Shown here: piece after piece, positions 1 through 7,372 of the stretch
Position numbering within the stretch: the first letter of the stretch is position 1
Layout: each line of letters begins with the position of its first letter
NCBI GenBank assembly: GCA_016213135.1
Contig: JACRBQ010000029.1
Coordinates: 1-37,863 of the forward strand
From: Chloroflexota bacterium
GTDB taxonomy: Bacteria > Chloroflexota > Anaerolineae > Anaerolineales > VGOW01
Reading direction: 5' to 3'
Length of the DNA stretch: 37,863 nt
Made by a program: the position numbers and the translations under genes
The notes under the pieces: model-generated
What the model was told of the DNA's origin: nothing
Database searches by the model: none
Seen by the model: the letters and a program-made list of their open reading frames with translations, nothing else

Positions 1-278
1 AAAGCGCTCAGTGTCCCCCATAAAGCAATGCCGATCAAAACCGGCGTGAGGATCCGATCGCCCCGGCGCCACTGGCGTTTTTTAGCAACCGTTTCCAGAA
101 ACATCGCCGCGCACAACATCAACCCCAAAGCTGTCGACAGATGCAGTGTAAAGCTGTTGAAAGGAGTCGAGATGGGGCGGTCATCCAGAACTTGACGCCA
201 GAGCCAGATCGGCCAAAATGCGCCGGCAAATGTGAGCAGGAAGAGAAGCCACCGAGTGCGTGAAAAAATGCGCGTCAT
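1..278 (-). CDS. Partial membrane protein, truncated by the left edge
   Basis: Reading leftwards from ATG 278, the frame stays open to the window edge for 92 codons. The N-terminus is MTRIFSRTRWLLFLL, followed by hydrophobic stretches (LTFAGAFWPIWLW, LHLSTALGLMLCAAMFL, LTPVLIGIALWGTL) that look like two or three membrane segments. The start overlaps the TGA of the upstream glycosyltransferase gene in an ATGA arrangement, which implies translational coupling and supports this start. It is probably the next gene of the surface-glycan operon, perhaps a polyprenol-dependent GT-C enzyme or a polymerase. No catalytic motif lies in the visible part, so the function is not assigned. Confidence 0.6.
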   Translation of the reverse strand, partial: MTRIFSRTRWLLFLLTFAGAFWPIWLWRQVLDDRPISTPFNSFTLHLSTALGLMLCAAMFLETVAKKRQWRRGDRILTPVLIGIALWGTLSA

Positions 279-1465
279 GGGTTGCGGCCCAGCCGGCGCC
301 GCGCTGCCTGCAACCAGTCCAGCAGGGCAAATTGCAGGCGCAATTTCCTGCTCGGATGACGGCGGCGCGTAAAAAAGTCGTGGTTGCGCTTGCGGGCCTC
401 CAGTTCGGCCAGCCAATCCCAGCGCAAGTCTTCCCGGCGGCACAGGCTGATCTCAGTGCCGGGCGCGCCGTCGATCACATTGGCTTCCATCGGCCACATT
501 GCCTGCCCAAACGAACGTATGGTTTTACGGCAGAGGCGCGTGGTCAACACATACTCGGCCTGCAGGTTGCGGGGCGCTTTCGTCGCGTACAAGTCAACGT
601 CGTACCCGACATCGCTCAAGGCATTGCAGAGACGGTTGAGCCGCTCCGGCAGAATCTCAAAAAAAGAGTCGTAAACGGCGACGGAGTCGTCGAGTGTTCG
701 AAATTCGTAAAGTGTCTTGAAGCGTTGCAAGGGCGTCTGAAAGAAGACCGATCGTCCGGCAAAATGCGTTCCGGCGTCGCCTGCGCCGGTGGTGAGCGAG
801 ACGCGCGGGTAAACGGTGTAACGGCTCGTGTCCGCCGCGTATTTTGCAGACAACGGGAACCACTCTTCGGCGTCAAAGTGAAAAAACGCTTCATGCACGC
901 TTCGCGTGTCGGCCGGAGTCAATCTTCGGTTGCCCGAATCACGCCAGGCCAGAAAGCTTTGCCATTGCCCAGCCGTGAAGGCCTGCCCTTGTGTGTACGG
1001 GATTTGAACGAAGAACGAGTCCCCGTCGTCGGCCAGCGGCACGAACGGCTGTTGGGTGTAACCGTTGAACCACAGCGCGTACAGGCACAGCCCGGCAATG
1101 CGCTCATCATCACGGTAGAAGTCGAGAGCCTGCGTCGCATAGGCGTAAAACACGGGCGACACCAGCAGATCATCTTCGAGAAAGATGACGTCGCCGTAAG
1201 TCCCGGTCAGCCCGCCGCAAAACAAGACGTGCCCTACCAGCCCCAAATGCCGCTCGTGGCACAGCACTTCTTTTGGGCCGAATGGCCAGACGAATTGCTC
1301 CGCGACATTCCTAACCTCGGGGTGGATCCCGTTTTTGCCGCCATCAATAGAAATGACCAGGGGGATACCGCCCTCTGCCGGATAGGCCGCCTTCTGCAAA
1401 GAAGCCAACAGCCGCTCCAGCGCCTGAGGCCGGTTGTAGGCGCTGAGCACGATTGCCGGTTTCAT
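275..1465 (-). CDS. Glycosyltransferase, GT-A fold, family 2-like
   Basis: A 396-residue protein starting MKPAIVLSAYNRPQALERLL, the typical GT-A opening (beta strand, then S-x-Y-N-R-P). An acidic LEDDLLVSP motif around residues 95-103 matches the DxD-type metal and nucleotide-sugar site. The segment around HLGLVGH resembles GT2 and GNT-I-like nucleotide-binding regions. No membrane segment is obvious, so it probably works on the cytoplasmic face and adds a sugar to a lipid-linked glycan. ATG 1465 overlaps the end of the phosphorylase gene by 4 bp, and the stop overlaps the next gene's ATG. The acceptor and sugar cannot be told from sequence. Confidence 0.75.
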   Translation of the reverse strand: MKPAIVLSAYNRPQALERLLASLQKAAYPAEGGIPLVISIDGGKNGIHPEVRNVAEQFVWPFGPKEVLCHERHLGLVGHVLFCGGLTGTYGDVIFLEDDLLVSPVFYAYATQALDFYRDDERIAGLCLYALWFNGYTQQPFVPLADDGDSFFVQIPYTQGQAFTAGQWQSFLAWRDSGNRRLTPADTRSVHEAFFHFDAEEWFPLSAKYAADTSRYTVYPRVSLTTGAGDAGTHFAGRSVFFQTPLQRFKTLYEFRTLDDSVAVYDSFFEILPERLNRLCNALSDVGYDVDLYATKAPRNLQAEYVLTTRLCRKTIRSFGQAMWPMEANVIDGAPGTEISLCRREDLRWDWLAELEARKRNHDFFTRRRHPSRKLRLQFALLDWLQAARRRLGRNP

Positions 1466-2220
1466 CGTTCACTCGCAAGATAGTCGAGCGCTGACTCAAA
1501 CAAGGCTTCCAAACCCTTCTGCGCCGGGCGCGGGTCGCGCTTCAACTGCCACCGGCCATCGGCCAATGTGTCGGCGATGGAAAACGCGGCGGCGGCGGGC
1601 AGGTTAAGGGCTTGCCCCACCGCCAGCAACGCGGCGGCTTCCATTTCAACAGTGGCAATTCCATTTCGCTGATGCTCGGTCGCTGTGCGGCGCGCCTCAC
1701 GGAAAGGGGCGTCAGTCGTCCATGTCCGGCCGAGGGTGTGCGCCCGCCCGCGCCGGGTTAAGGCGCGGCTCCAGCCGTGTGTCATCTCCGCATCCGCCGC
1801 CGCCCATTCTCCCGGCGGCAGGTAGTGAGCGGAAGTGCCTTCGCCCCGCAAGGCGCTCTCGCAGATCACCAGATCGCCCGGCTTCAGACTAGATTGCAGG
1901 CCGCCAGCCAGCCCAATCGCCACAAACCGCCGGACTCCAAACGCGGCCAGTTCGTCGGCCAGCGCCGCCGTCACCGGCGCGCCGATCCCGAAATTACCTG
2001 CCAGCGCGACTCGCTCTCCTGTGCGTTTGAGCAAAAAGAGTTCGCCATAGAAGCCGCCCACCCTCTTCGTCGGGTGATGCCGGATCGCATAATCAACCAG
2101 ACTCTTTTGAAACGCCAGAATGACGGTTTGCGGCGGGGCGATGTTCGGGAGCGCGCCTCGCGCACGCTTGTAAGCTAAAAAATCAACCGCCGAGAAGATC
2201 GGCTCGTCGTCAGGCAGCAT
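1462..2220 (-). CDS. Nucleoside phosphorylase (PNP/UDP family)
   Basis: A 252-residue protein of the purine-nucleoside/uridine phosphorylase superfamily, which cleaves nucleosides with phosphate to a base and (deoxy)ribose-1-phosphate. Supporting motifs are the phosphate-binding region NFGIGAP, the strand and glycine-rich turn FVAIGLAGGL, the long GDLVICESALRGEGTSAHY stretch typical of uridine phosphorylase-like members, and ATVEMEAAALLAVG, the family's substrate-binding Glu/Met/Glu motif. The length is normal. The gene is locked into the glycan operon by overlaps on both sides (10 bp with the flippase, 4 bp with the glycosyltransferase), an unusual place for a nucleoside-salvage enzyme. Uridine, purine or a related substrate cannot be separated by eye. 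Confidence 0.8.
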   Translation of the reverse strand: MLPDDEPIFSAVDFLAYKRARGALPNIAPPQTVILAFQKSLVDYAIRHHPTKRVGGFYGELFLLKRTGERVALAGNFGIGAPVTAALADELAAFGVRRFVAIGLAGGLQSSLKPGDLVICESALRGEGTSAHYLPPGEWAAADAEMTHGWSRALTRRGRAHTLGRTWTTDAPFREARRTATEHQRNGIATVEMEAAALLAVGQALNLPAAAAFSIADTLADGRWQLKRDPRPAQKGLEALFESALDYLASER

Positions 2221-3454
2221 GGATTCGCCTCTTGCTCAACCAGAGAAGCGTTGCCAGAGCGCCCTCACCCGCCAACATCCCCCACGCCGCGCCCGAAGCG
2301 CCCAACTGCGGAATCAACAAGGTGTACAGGCCAACAGACACAGCCGCGCCGAGAATCGTCACTTTCAAAACCGTCCTCTCCAAGCCACGGGTGACGAAGT
2401 CAAGCGAGAGATACGCACTGAAGGTGTATGGAATGAGACTCCAGGCTAGCAGGCGCAAAACGTGAGCGGCGGGCGCAAAACGTGAGCCGTAAATCAACAT
2501 CACGATCGGATCGGCCAACAGGGTCAGTGCCAGGGCCAGCAGGGCACTCAGCGCCAACAATGCCGCCCATGAATTGCGGAAAAGTCGTCCGGCTTCAGGC
2601 GAGGATCGGCGCGACAATGTTGGCAGTAACGCGCCCAACACGGCATAATGCCCGATCTTGAGTCCCTCCACCAGACGGGCGGCGGCAGAAAACCAGCCGG
2701 TGGCCGCATCGCCTGCCAACGGCAGAAGCATCAGCACGCTCAACCGCTGAGAAAAGAGGGCCAGGGCCATAAGCGCGGCCAGCGGCCAGGCAACGCGCAG
2801 TAACGCCCAAACTTCGGCCAGCCTTACAGGTCTCCACAGAGCGGCGAAGGTTACAAGCCGCGAACACAGCACCCCACCCAGCCCGGCGGCGACCAATTGA
2901 GTCAAAGTCAGCCAGGCGCATAGTCTCAAGAGATCGTCTTGACTCCGGATCAACACTGCGGCGCCAATCGTCTGCAACAATGCCGTCAGCAAGTTTAAGG
3001 CCAGGAATAATTCCATGCGCTCGAACGCGCGCAAGAGCGCACTGAACACGGTGTAGAACGCCAGCGGGAACAGCGACAGCAGATACACGATCAGAGGCAG
3101 GCGCGCCGCCGGCAGAACCGCCGGGAAAACGAAACCGATGCCCATCACGCTTCCGATCCACAACACCGACAACGCCAATTGAAGCCAGAGGGCAACGGGC
3201 GCAAGAGGGGTGAGGCCGCCCGCCCGCGCCGTCTCCCGAATCAAAAGCATGTCGGCGCCGAAGGTGGTCACCGCGTTGCCGAGGAAGACCAGGGCGGCCA
3301 TGGCCGCATATTGCCCGAACGCGGCCACGCCGAGCCGGCGCGCAATCAATGCAATGAAGACAAGCGTCAACCCTTGCGTCAGCACCCGGGCCAGCAACAG
3401 CCAGAGCGAGTTCAGCCCGAGGCGTCTGGCGCTCACGGCCGCAATCGCATCCAT
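2210..3454 (-). CDS. Polysaccharide/oligosaccharide flippase (Wzx-like, MOP superfamily)
   Basis: About 414 residues, very hydrophobic, with roughly 12 predicted membrane segments and the usual family start (RRLGLNSLWLLLARVLTQGLTL, then FIALIARRLGVAAFGQYAAM). This is the pattern of RfbX/Wzx lipid-linked oligosaccharide flippases of the MOP superfamily, which move undecaprenyl-linked glycans across the inner membrane. An in-frame ATG at 3490 would add 12 residues. ATG 3454 (MDAIAAVSARR) is preferred because it leaves a smaller overlap (22 bp) with the methyltransferase gene and begins just before the conserved N-terminal helix. The 3' end overlaps the phosphorylase start. Confidence 0.82.
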   Translation of the reverse strand: MDAIAAVSARRLGLNSLWLLLARVLTQGLTLVFIALIARRLGVAAFGQYAAMAALVFLGNAVTTFGADMLLIRETARAGGLTPLAPVALWLQLALSVLWIGSVMGIGFVFPAVLPAARLPLIVYLLSLFPLAFYTVFSALLRAFERMELFLALNLLTALLQTIGAAVLIRSQDDLLRLCAWLTLTQLVAAGLGGVLCSRLVTFAALWRPVRLAEVWALLRVAWPLAALMALALFSQRLSVLMLLPLAGDAATGWFSAAARLVEGLKIGHYAVLGALLPTLSRRSSPEAGRLFRNSWAALLALSALLALALTLLADPIVMLIYGSRFAPAAHVLRLLAWSLIPYTFSAYLSLDFVTRGLERTVLKVTILGAAVSVGLYTLLIPQLGASGAAWGMLAGEGALATLLWLSKRRIHAA

Positions 3455-4146
3455 GGGAAGGGAGAGTCGACAAAACGAAACAACCGCCAAAGGCGGGCGA
3501 TTGGCGAACCCGGATCGTACAGCCGCGTTGGATGGAACTCGGCCAGCGCGCCCAGCGTGTGATGATGATAGTGGTCAGCCATCTCCGGGAAGCCCAGCGC
3601 GGTGTAATAGGCTTGTGTCCGCGCGCGTGCTTCGGCAACTTGAGAGGGTGCATAGAGCGGACTATCCAAAACATGGATCGCGCCGCGTTCCGAGAGTAAC
3701 GGCCTGAGGCGCTGAATCAACATGGGCAGATCAGCAAAGTACTGAATGGCGCTGGCGATGATAATCGTATCAAAACTCCGTTCGCAAAAGGGAGCCTGAA
3801 AAATATCAGCTTTTAGAAGCATGAGACGGTGATTGCCCGCAAATACCCGCGCCGCTTGCGACAGTTCGAAGTGATTGAGATCGACCCCTATGACTCGGCA
3901 ACTTTGCAACCGAGCCAGCCGGTTCGCCAGCCAGCCGTTGCCGCACCCCAATTCCAGGATGGTAAGCGGCCTCGATAATCGGGCTAGATAGGCGCACAGC
4001 CGCGCCGCCGAGGCCGCCCGCGCCCGCCACTCGGTCCAGAGCGGGTGCGCGCCGGGGAGGTCGGGGAGGCGGCCCACCACGTCATCAGAATATAGCCGCC
4101 CCTCCTTCTCGCGCACTCGCAAATAGATATCGGAGTCAAAGTCCAT
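3433..4146 (-). CDS. Class I SAM-dependent methyltransferase
   Basis: A 237-residue Rossmann-fold methyltransferase. Motif I is ILELGCGNGWLANRLA, followed by the acidic strand end VIGVDLNHFELSQA, and motif IV is FDTIIIASAIQYF. The chosen start is ATG 4146 (MDFDSDIYLRVREKEG). The frame is open further upstream to 4242, but that extension has no conserved character and would overlap the preceding gene by 67 bp. It sits between another methyltransferase and the flippase, so it may methylate a sugar or the lipid-linked glycan; the substrate is unknown. Confidence 0.8.
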   Translation of the reverse strand: MDFDSDIYLRVREKEGRLYSDDVVGRLPDLPGAHPLWTEWRARAASAARLCAYLARLSRPLTILELGCGNGWLANRLARLQSCRVIGVDLNHFELSQAARVFAGNHRLMLLKADIFQAPFCERSFDTIIIASAIQYFADLPMLIQRLRPLLSERGAIHVLDSPLYAPSQVAEARARTQAYYTALGFPEMADHYHHHTLGALAEFHPTRLYDPGSPIARLWRLFRFVDSPFPWMRLRP

Positions 4147-4175
4147 GGAGGATGCAGAGCAAATTGGCAATTGCT

Positions 4176-4985
4176 CTACGCAATAAACTGCATGGTTAGA
4201 ATGAAGTAGTCGCCCCACTGGTTGAACGGCCAGCGTGAGCATAGCGTTTCGTCCAGCCCCATCAGCCGGCGAGTTTGCGATGGCAAGCGTTTCGGGAAGT
4301 TATCCATGTAGGATGGCGGGCAAAAGAGCGAGAAGCTTTGCAACGCCACACGCCGAAACCCCGGCCCGAAGGCGCGCGCCACAGCGCCGGGCGTAAAGTA
4401 GTACGCCAAAAATTTTGCGCCCTCGACGTTGGCCAACACACCCCCGTGATGCAACCGCCGTGTCGCCGTGCGCCAGTGGCCGCGCAAGGCTTGCGCCAAC
4501 TCCCACGGGCAAATCGGCGGCATGACCACCCACACGGCAAACCCGCCCGGCTTCAACACTTTCGGCAACGCTCTGGTAACGTCGCGCAAATCGGGGATGC
4601 AGTTCAACCCGCCGAAGTTAGAGAAAACGGCATCGTACGGCCCGCCCCAAACACGATCGAGTTCCGTGAATGAGCATTGCTGAACTGTAAACCGTTCGCG
4701 TTGGCCGGCAGCTTCAATCTTCGCCGCGATCTCGGCGACCATGCCATCGGCCACGTCCGTCGCGTGAACCCGATAGCCTCGTTCGACGAAGAATGCCGCG
4801 TCTGCGCCGGTGCCGGCATTCAGTTCAAGGATCGCGCCGCCCGGCGGCACATGCGCAAGCATTTGCGCCCGGGCCAGGCCTCGCGCCCAGCGAATCACCG
4901 GGTGGTTCTCGCAATAGGCGTCGTACACTTGCGCCTTGCGCGAGAAACCGGCGTTGATGCTTTCAATATCAATCACGGGCGGCAA
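4176..4985 (-). CDS. Class I SAM-dependent methyltransferase
   Basis: A 269-residue protein with a helical N-terminus (FSRKAQVYDAYCENHPVIRW) and motif I as ILELNAGTGADAAFFVERG. This is the ELxAGTG variant of small-molecule methyltransferases. The acidic residue after strand 2 is in VHATDVADGMV, and YDAVFSNFGGLNCIPDL is the motif IV region. The C-terminal half (FCPPSYMDNFPKRLP, then MGLDETLCSRWPF) resembles methyltransferases that accompany radical SAM and glycan genes. It overlaps the radical SAM gene by 17 bp and ends 29 bp before the second methyltransferase. The substrate is unknown. Confidence 0.8.
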   Translation of the reverse strand: MPPVIDIESINAGFSRKAQVYDAYCENHPVIRWARGLARAQMLAHVPPGGAILELNAGTGADAAFFVERGYRVHATDVADGMVAEIAAKIEAAGQRERFTVQQCSFTELDRVWGGPYDAVFSNFGGLNCIPDLRDVTRALPKVLKPGGFAVWVVMPPICPWELAQALRGHWRTATRRLHHGGVLANVEGAKFLAYYFTPGAVARAFGPGFRRVALQSFSLFCPPSYMDNFPKRLPSQTRRLMGLDETLCSRWPFNQWGDYFILTMQFIA

Positions 4986-6441
4986 CCATCCGGCGCAATC
5001 GCAGTTCCGAGCGAAGCAGGCCAGGCAGGTTTCGGAGGACGGAAACCGGGGCGCGCCAGCCGGGCCGCTTCAGCGCCCGCCGCAGGCGAAACTCGTAATG
5101 CACCCGGCCATGCAGAATACGATAGAACTCTTGTGGAAACGGCCCACGATAGAGCATCGCCAGATCGTTGGAGTCGATCCAGTTTTGCTTCTCACCCAGT
5201 TCCATCTTTACCCGCTCAAAGAATCTTGTGCCGGGCAATGGATAGCTGACCGAGACGCCGATGTCGTCGGGCCGGCACTCGCGCACCATCTTGAGCGTGA
5301 GTTGAATGTCGGCCCATGTTTCGCCGGGGTAGCCGAATTGCAGAAAGAAGCCGGCTTCTATGCCCGTCCGTTTCAACCATTTGGCGGCATTGTAAATATC
5401 TTGCACGGTGTCGCCCTTGTCCATCGCGTCCAGAATTTTCTGCGAGCCGGATTCGGCGCCGAGCCAAACCGTTTTGCAACCGGCGGCCACAAGGGCCGCT
5501 GCTACGCTTTCGTTGATCAAGTCGGCACGCTGGAGGCATTTGAAGGGGATGCTGGAACCCGCTTCCCTGACAAGGCCGGCAAATCGTTCGATCCAGCGGG
5601 GCTTGAGTCCAAAAATGTCGTCGGCAAACCAGATATGGTCGGGCCGATACTTTTCTTTCAGCCATTTCAATTCGGCAACGACGTTTTCCGGCGAGCGCGA
5701 GTTGTAACGCTGACCCCAGATAGGCTTGGCGCACCAGTTGCAGTGATAGGGACAGCCGCGCGTGGTCACCATGTTCATCGAGTAGTAGCCGTGCCGCTCG
5801 CGCCAGAGCTTCCGGTAACGCGGAACATCTACCAGATCCCAGGCAGGGAATGGGAGCGAGTCGAGGTCGCGAATGTCGGGGCGGTGCGAAGGATGAAGGA
5901 TGAACGATGAAGGATGAATCTCAGGCGCAGACGATTGGGTATTGGGTATTCGGTATTCGGCGTTGGTGGCGAGTCCGAGAATTCCGTGGAGAGGCTGTGA
6001 CGATTTGCCGGTGAGCGAGTCGAGCAGTTCTCCCAGCGTAAGTTCGCCTTCGCCCAGGAGGACAAAGTCCGCGCCGCGCTGAAGGTAGAGGTCGGCATGG
6101 TCGGTCATGTCCGCGCCGCAGACGATGACGGCGCAACCGCGTGCTTTCGCCATGTCAATCATGGTAAAGGCGGCCTCACGCATCCGCAGGAGACACATCT
6201 TTGAGAGGTAGTTGAAGTTATCTTCAAAGATGCAGGCGAAGCGGGGCCGGTGTTGGTCGAGGGCGGCTCCCCACTCCTCTTCGCTCTCGGCCAGCATGGC
6301 GTCAAAGAGGGCAACCGAGTAGCCTTTGCTTCGCGCGTAGCTGGCGGCGTAGAGCGTGCCAAGCGGCGGGTAGGGTTGCATGGCGGCCCACAGCTTGGGG
6401 TCGAAGCGCAGGTAATAGGATTGGCCGAAGAGAATGTCCAT
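4969..6441 (-). CDS. B12-binding-domain radical SAM protein
   Basis: A 490-residue protein. Residues 1-150 form a cobalamin-binding-like Rossmann domain (PPLGTLYAASYARSKGYSVALFDAML, then ADFVLLGEGELTLGELLD). Residues 188-206 carry the family hinge RDLDSLPFPAWDLVD. The radical SAM cluster motif TTRGCPYHCNWC places the three [4Fe-4S] ligands at Cys230, Cys234 and Cys237, followed by the GAESGSQKILDAM and GYPGET signatures. Members of this family typically do C- or P-methylations, rearrangements or other radical steps on lipids and natural products. ATG 6441 is chosen because MDILFGQSYYLRFDP is the conserved beginning; an open extension to 6558 is unconserved. It is the first gene of the minus-strand operon. 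Residues about 160-187 are encoded by two heptanucleotide arrays. Confidence 0.88.
   Translation of the reverse strand: MDILFGQSYYLRFDPKLWAAMQPYPPLGTLYAASYARSKGYSVALFDAMLAESEEEWGAALDQHRPRFACIFEDNFNYLSKMCLLRMREAAFTMIDMAKARGCAVIVCGADMTDHADLYLQRGADFVLLGEGELTLGELLDSLTGKSSQPLHGILGLATNAEYRIPNTQSSAPEIHPSSFILHPSHRPDIRDLDSLPFPAWDLVDVPRYRKLWRERHGYYSMNMVTTRGCPYHCNWCAKPIWGQRYNSRSPENVVAELKWLKEKYRPDHIWFADDIFGLKPRWIERFAGLVREAGSSIPFKCLQRADLINESVAAALVAAGCKTVWLGAESGSQKILDAMDKGDTVQDIYNAAKWLKRTGIEAGFFLQFGYPGETWADIQLTLKMVRECRPDDIGVSVSYPLPGTRFFERVKMELGEKQNWIDSNDLAMLYRGPFPQEFYRILHGRVHYEFRLRRALKRPGWRAPVSVLRNLPGLLRSELRLRRMVAARD
5891..5961 (-). repeat. Two heptanucleotide arrays inside the radical SAM gene
   Basis: On the plus strand, positions 5891-5918 hold four 7-nt units (GGATGAA with one CGATGAA). 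Positions 5934-5961 hold four units of the ATTGGGT/ATTCGGT type. Both are in frame and encode the segment around YRIPNTQ and SSFILHPS, between the B12-type domain and the RDLDSLPFPAWD hinge, a place where this family varies in length. The first array has the same unit family as the array between mreB and mreC. Confidence 0.85.
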
Positions 6442-6519
6442 TATTGGCGTTGCGGCTGCTAACCACTTGGCTGCTATCTTAGCCGCACTTGTCTCGCCGG
6501 GCAATGCGCAAGAATCCTG

Positions 6520-6549
6520 TTGACAAACCGGACTAATTTGGTGTAGATT
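6520..6549 (+). promoter_or_regulatory. Sigma-70-type promoter of the VOC gene
   Basis: TTGACA at 6520-6525 is followed, after 18 bp, by TAGATT at 6544-6549. The gene's ATG is at 6597, with GAGGAG at 6583-6588 as a well-placed ribosome-binding site. The -35 is a perfect consensus match and the -10 matches 4 of 6 bases. Confidence 0.6.
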
Positions 6550-6570
6550 ACTGTACAAATGTTCTACACC
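6540..6570. promoter_or_regulatory. Operator-like palindrome over the VOC promoter
   Basis: A perfect 8-bp inverted repeat, GGTGTAGA at 6540-6547 and TCTACACC at 6563-6570, is centred near 6555. It overlaps the -10 element and the expected transcription start, the usual place for a repressor operator. It also lies in the region divergent to the radical SAM operon, so it could affect both directions. The regulator is not identifiable here. Confidence 0.6.
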
Positions 6571-6596
6571 ACAATTCTATTTGAGGAGACCCGGCA

Positions 6597-6977
6597 ATGT
6601 CAATGTTCAAACAGGTTTCAGTGGTTTCGTACAACGTAAGCAATTGGGAGCGGTCGAAGAAATTCTACACGGAAGTGCTGGAGTGGCCCACCGCCTTTGG
6701 CGCAGAAGAGATGGGCTGGCTGGAGTTTGGCCACGAACATCAGCCCCACATCGGCCTTAACTTGTGGAACACCGAGCAAGGCCCGATGCCGCCGCCCTCC
6801 GCCGGCGGCGCGGTGCTGGATGTGGACGACGCGCACAAGGTGACGGCGGCGCTGCGCGCCAAAGGCGTCCGCTGTGACGACGTGATGGACATCCCGAACA
6901 TGGTCTCGTTGGGCGCGTTTTACGATCCCGACGGCAACCGGATCCAGTTCGCGAAAGACATGACCGTACAGTCGTGA
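6597..6977 (+). CDS. VOC (glyoxalase/bleomycin-resistance) family protein
   Basis: A 126-residue single-gene protein with the two beta-alpha-beta-beta-beta modules of the vicinal oxygen chelate fold. The first module runs through VSNWERSKKFYTEVLEW and the second through AVLDVDDAHKVTAALRAKGV to ALSLGAF-like YDPDGNRIQFAKD near the C-terminus. The YDPDGNRIQF ending is the typical family signature. The usual first metal-ligand histidine in strand 1 is not evident, so metal binding and enzymatic activity are uncertain. GAGGAG lies 8 nt before the ATG. Its stop codon TGA (6975-6977) is part of the extended -10 promoter of the valS leader. The substrate is unknown. Confidence 0.8.
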   Translation: MSMFKQVSVVSYNVSNWERSKKFYTEVLEWPTAFGAEEMGWLEFGHEHQPHIGLNLWNTEQGPMPPPSAGGAVLDVDDAHKVTAALRAKGVRCDDVMDIPNMVSLGAFYDPDGNRIQFAKDMTVQS

Positions 6978-6983
6978 TATAAT
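6975..6983 (+). promoter_or_regulatory. Extended -10 promoter of the valS T-box leader
   Basis: TGATATAAT is a perfect extended -10 (TG at 6975-6976, TATAAT at 6978-6983) and overlaps the stop codon of the VOC gene. No good -35 is seen, which fits an extended -10 promoter. Transcription would start near 6990, just before the T-box leader. Confidence 0.65.
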
Positions 6984-6989
6984 CGCGGC

Positions 6990-7223
6990 AATTAAATAGA
7001 GACAACAACGCCGAGCAGGAGGAGTAAGCGCGGCAGGCTGATAGAGACGGAGGGCCACTGGCTGGAAGCCCCCACAGCACAATGCGCCGAAGGTCGCCTG
7101 GGAGTTGATTGGTTGAAAAGTAGCGGCCTCCGTGGTGGAGGCCAAAGTAAGCCAATCCGGGGAAGCCCGTTATAGCTAACGAGTGCGCCAAAGAACGGCG
7201 AAACAAGGTGGTACCACGGAAGA
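6990..7223 (+). promoter_or_regulatory. T-box riboswitch (valine), leader of valS
   Basis: The leader senses uncharged tRNA-Val by base pairing and lets valS be read when valine charging is low. The conserved T-box core AAGGTGGTACCAC is at 7205-7217. Within it, TGGT (7209-7212) would pair with the tRNA ACCA end, its last T matching discriminator base A73 of tRNA-Val. Stem III is a clean hairpin, GGCCTCC (7125-7131) with GGAGGCC (7137-7143). The Stem I region begins near 7010 and contains AGTA at about 7026. The likely specifier is GTC at 7093-7095 in the context GAAGGTCGCC, a valine codon. A terminator follows directly. Element identity is secure; the specifier is inferred from position. Confidence 0.92.
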
Positions 7224-7262
7224 GTCCCTTTCGTCCTTGATTGGATGAGAGGGACTTTTATT
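7224..7262 (+). terminator. Intrinsic terminator of the valS T-box
   Basis: A 13-bp stem joins GTCCCTTTCGTCC (7224-7236) with GGATGAGAGGGAC (7243-7255), including two G-U pairs, with a 6-nt loop. A T-rich run follows to 7262. It lies right after the T-box core, which would form the competing antiterminator when uncharged tRNA binds. Confidence 0.9.
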
Positions 7263-7265
7263 TTC

Positions 7266-7357
7266 CTCACCCCTCCCCGTCGCTGACGCGACTCCCCTCC
7301 CCCCTCTCCTGCGCTTTCGGCGCAGGAGAGGGGGGAGGGGTTAGGGGTAGGGGTGAG
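7266..7357. repeat. Palindromic repeat (MITE/REP-like) between terminator and valS
   Basis: A perfect 20-bp inverted repeat, 7294-7313 against 7321-7340, has a 7-nt loop. It is flanked by an imperfect outer pair starting CTCACCCCT at 7266 and ending AGGGGTGAG at 7357. The C-rich half and G-rich half resemble the palindrome inside valS at 9378-9402, so they appear to be one family. It sits after the T-box terminator and before the valS ATG, lengthening the untranslated leader with a strong hairpin. Confidence 0.85.
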
Positions 7358-7372
7358 ATCAGGGACCATAAC

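Noticed and set aside
260..1483. A 407-codon plus-strand frame over the glycosyltransferase
   Set aside because: The minus-strand frame has the GT-A motifs and operon overlaps; this one has none.
7241..7372. An earlier start for valS at ATG 7241
   Set aside because: The ATG lies inside the terminator hairpin and the 44 added residues come from the palindromic repeat; conserved ValRS sequence begins at 7373.
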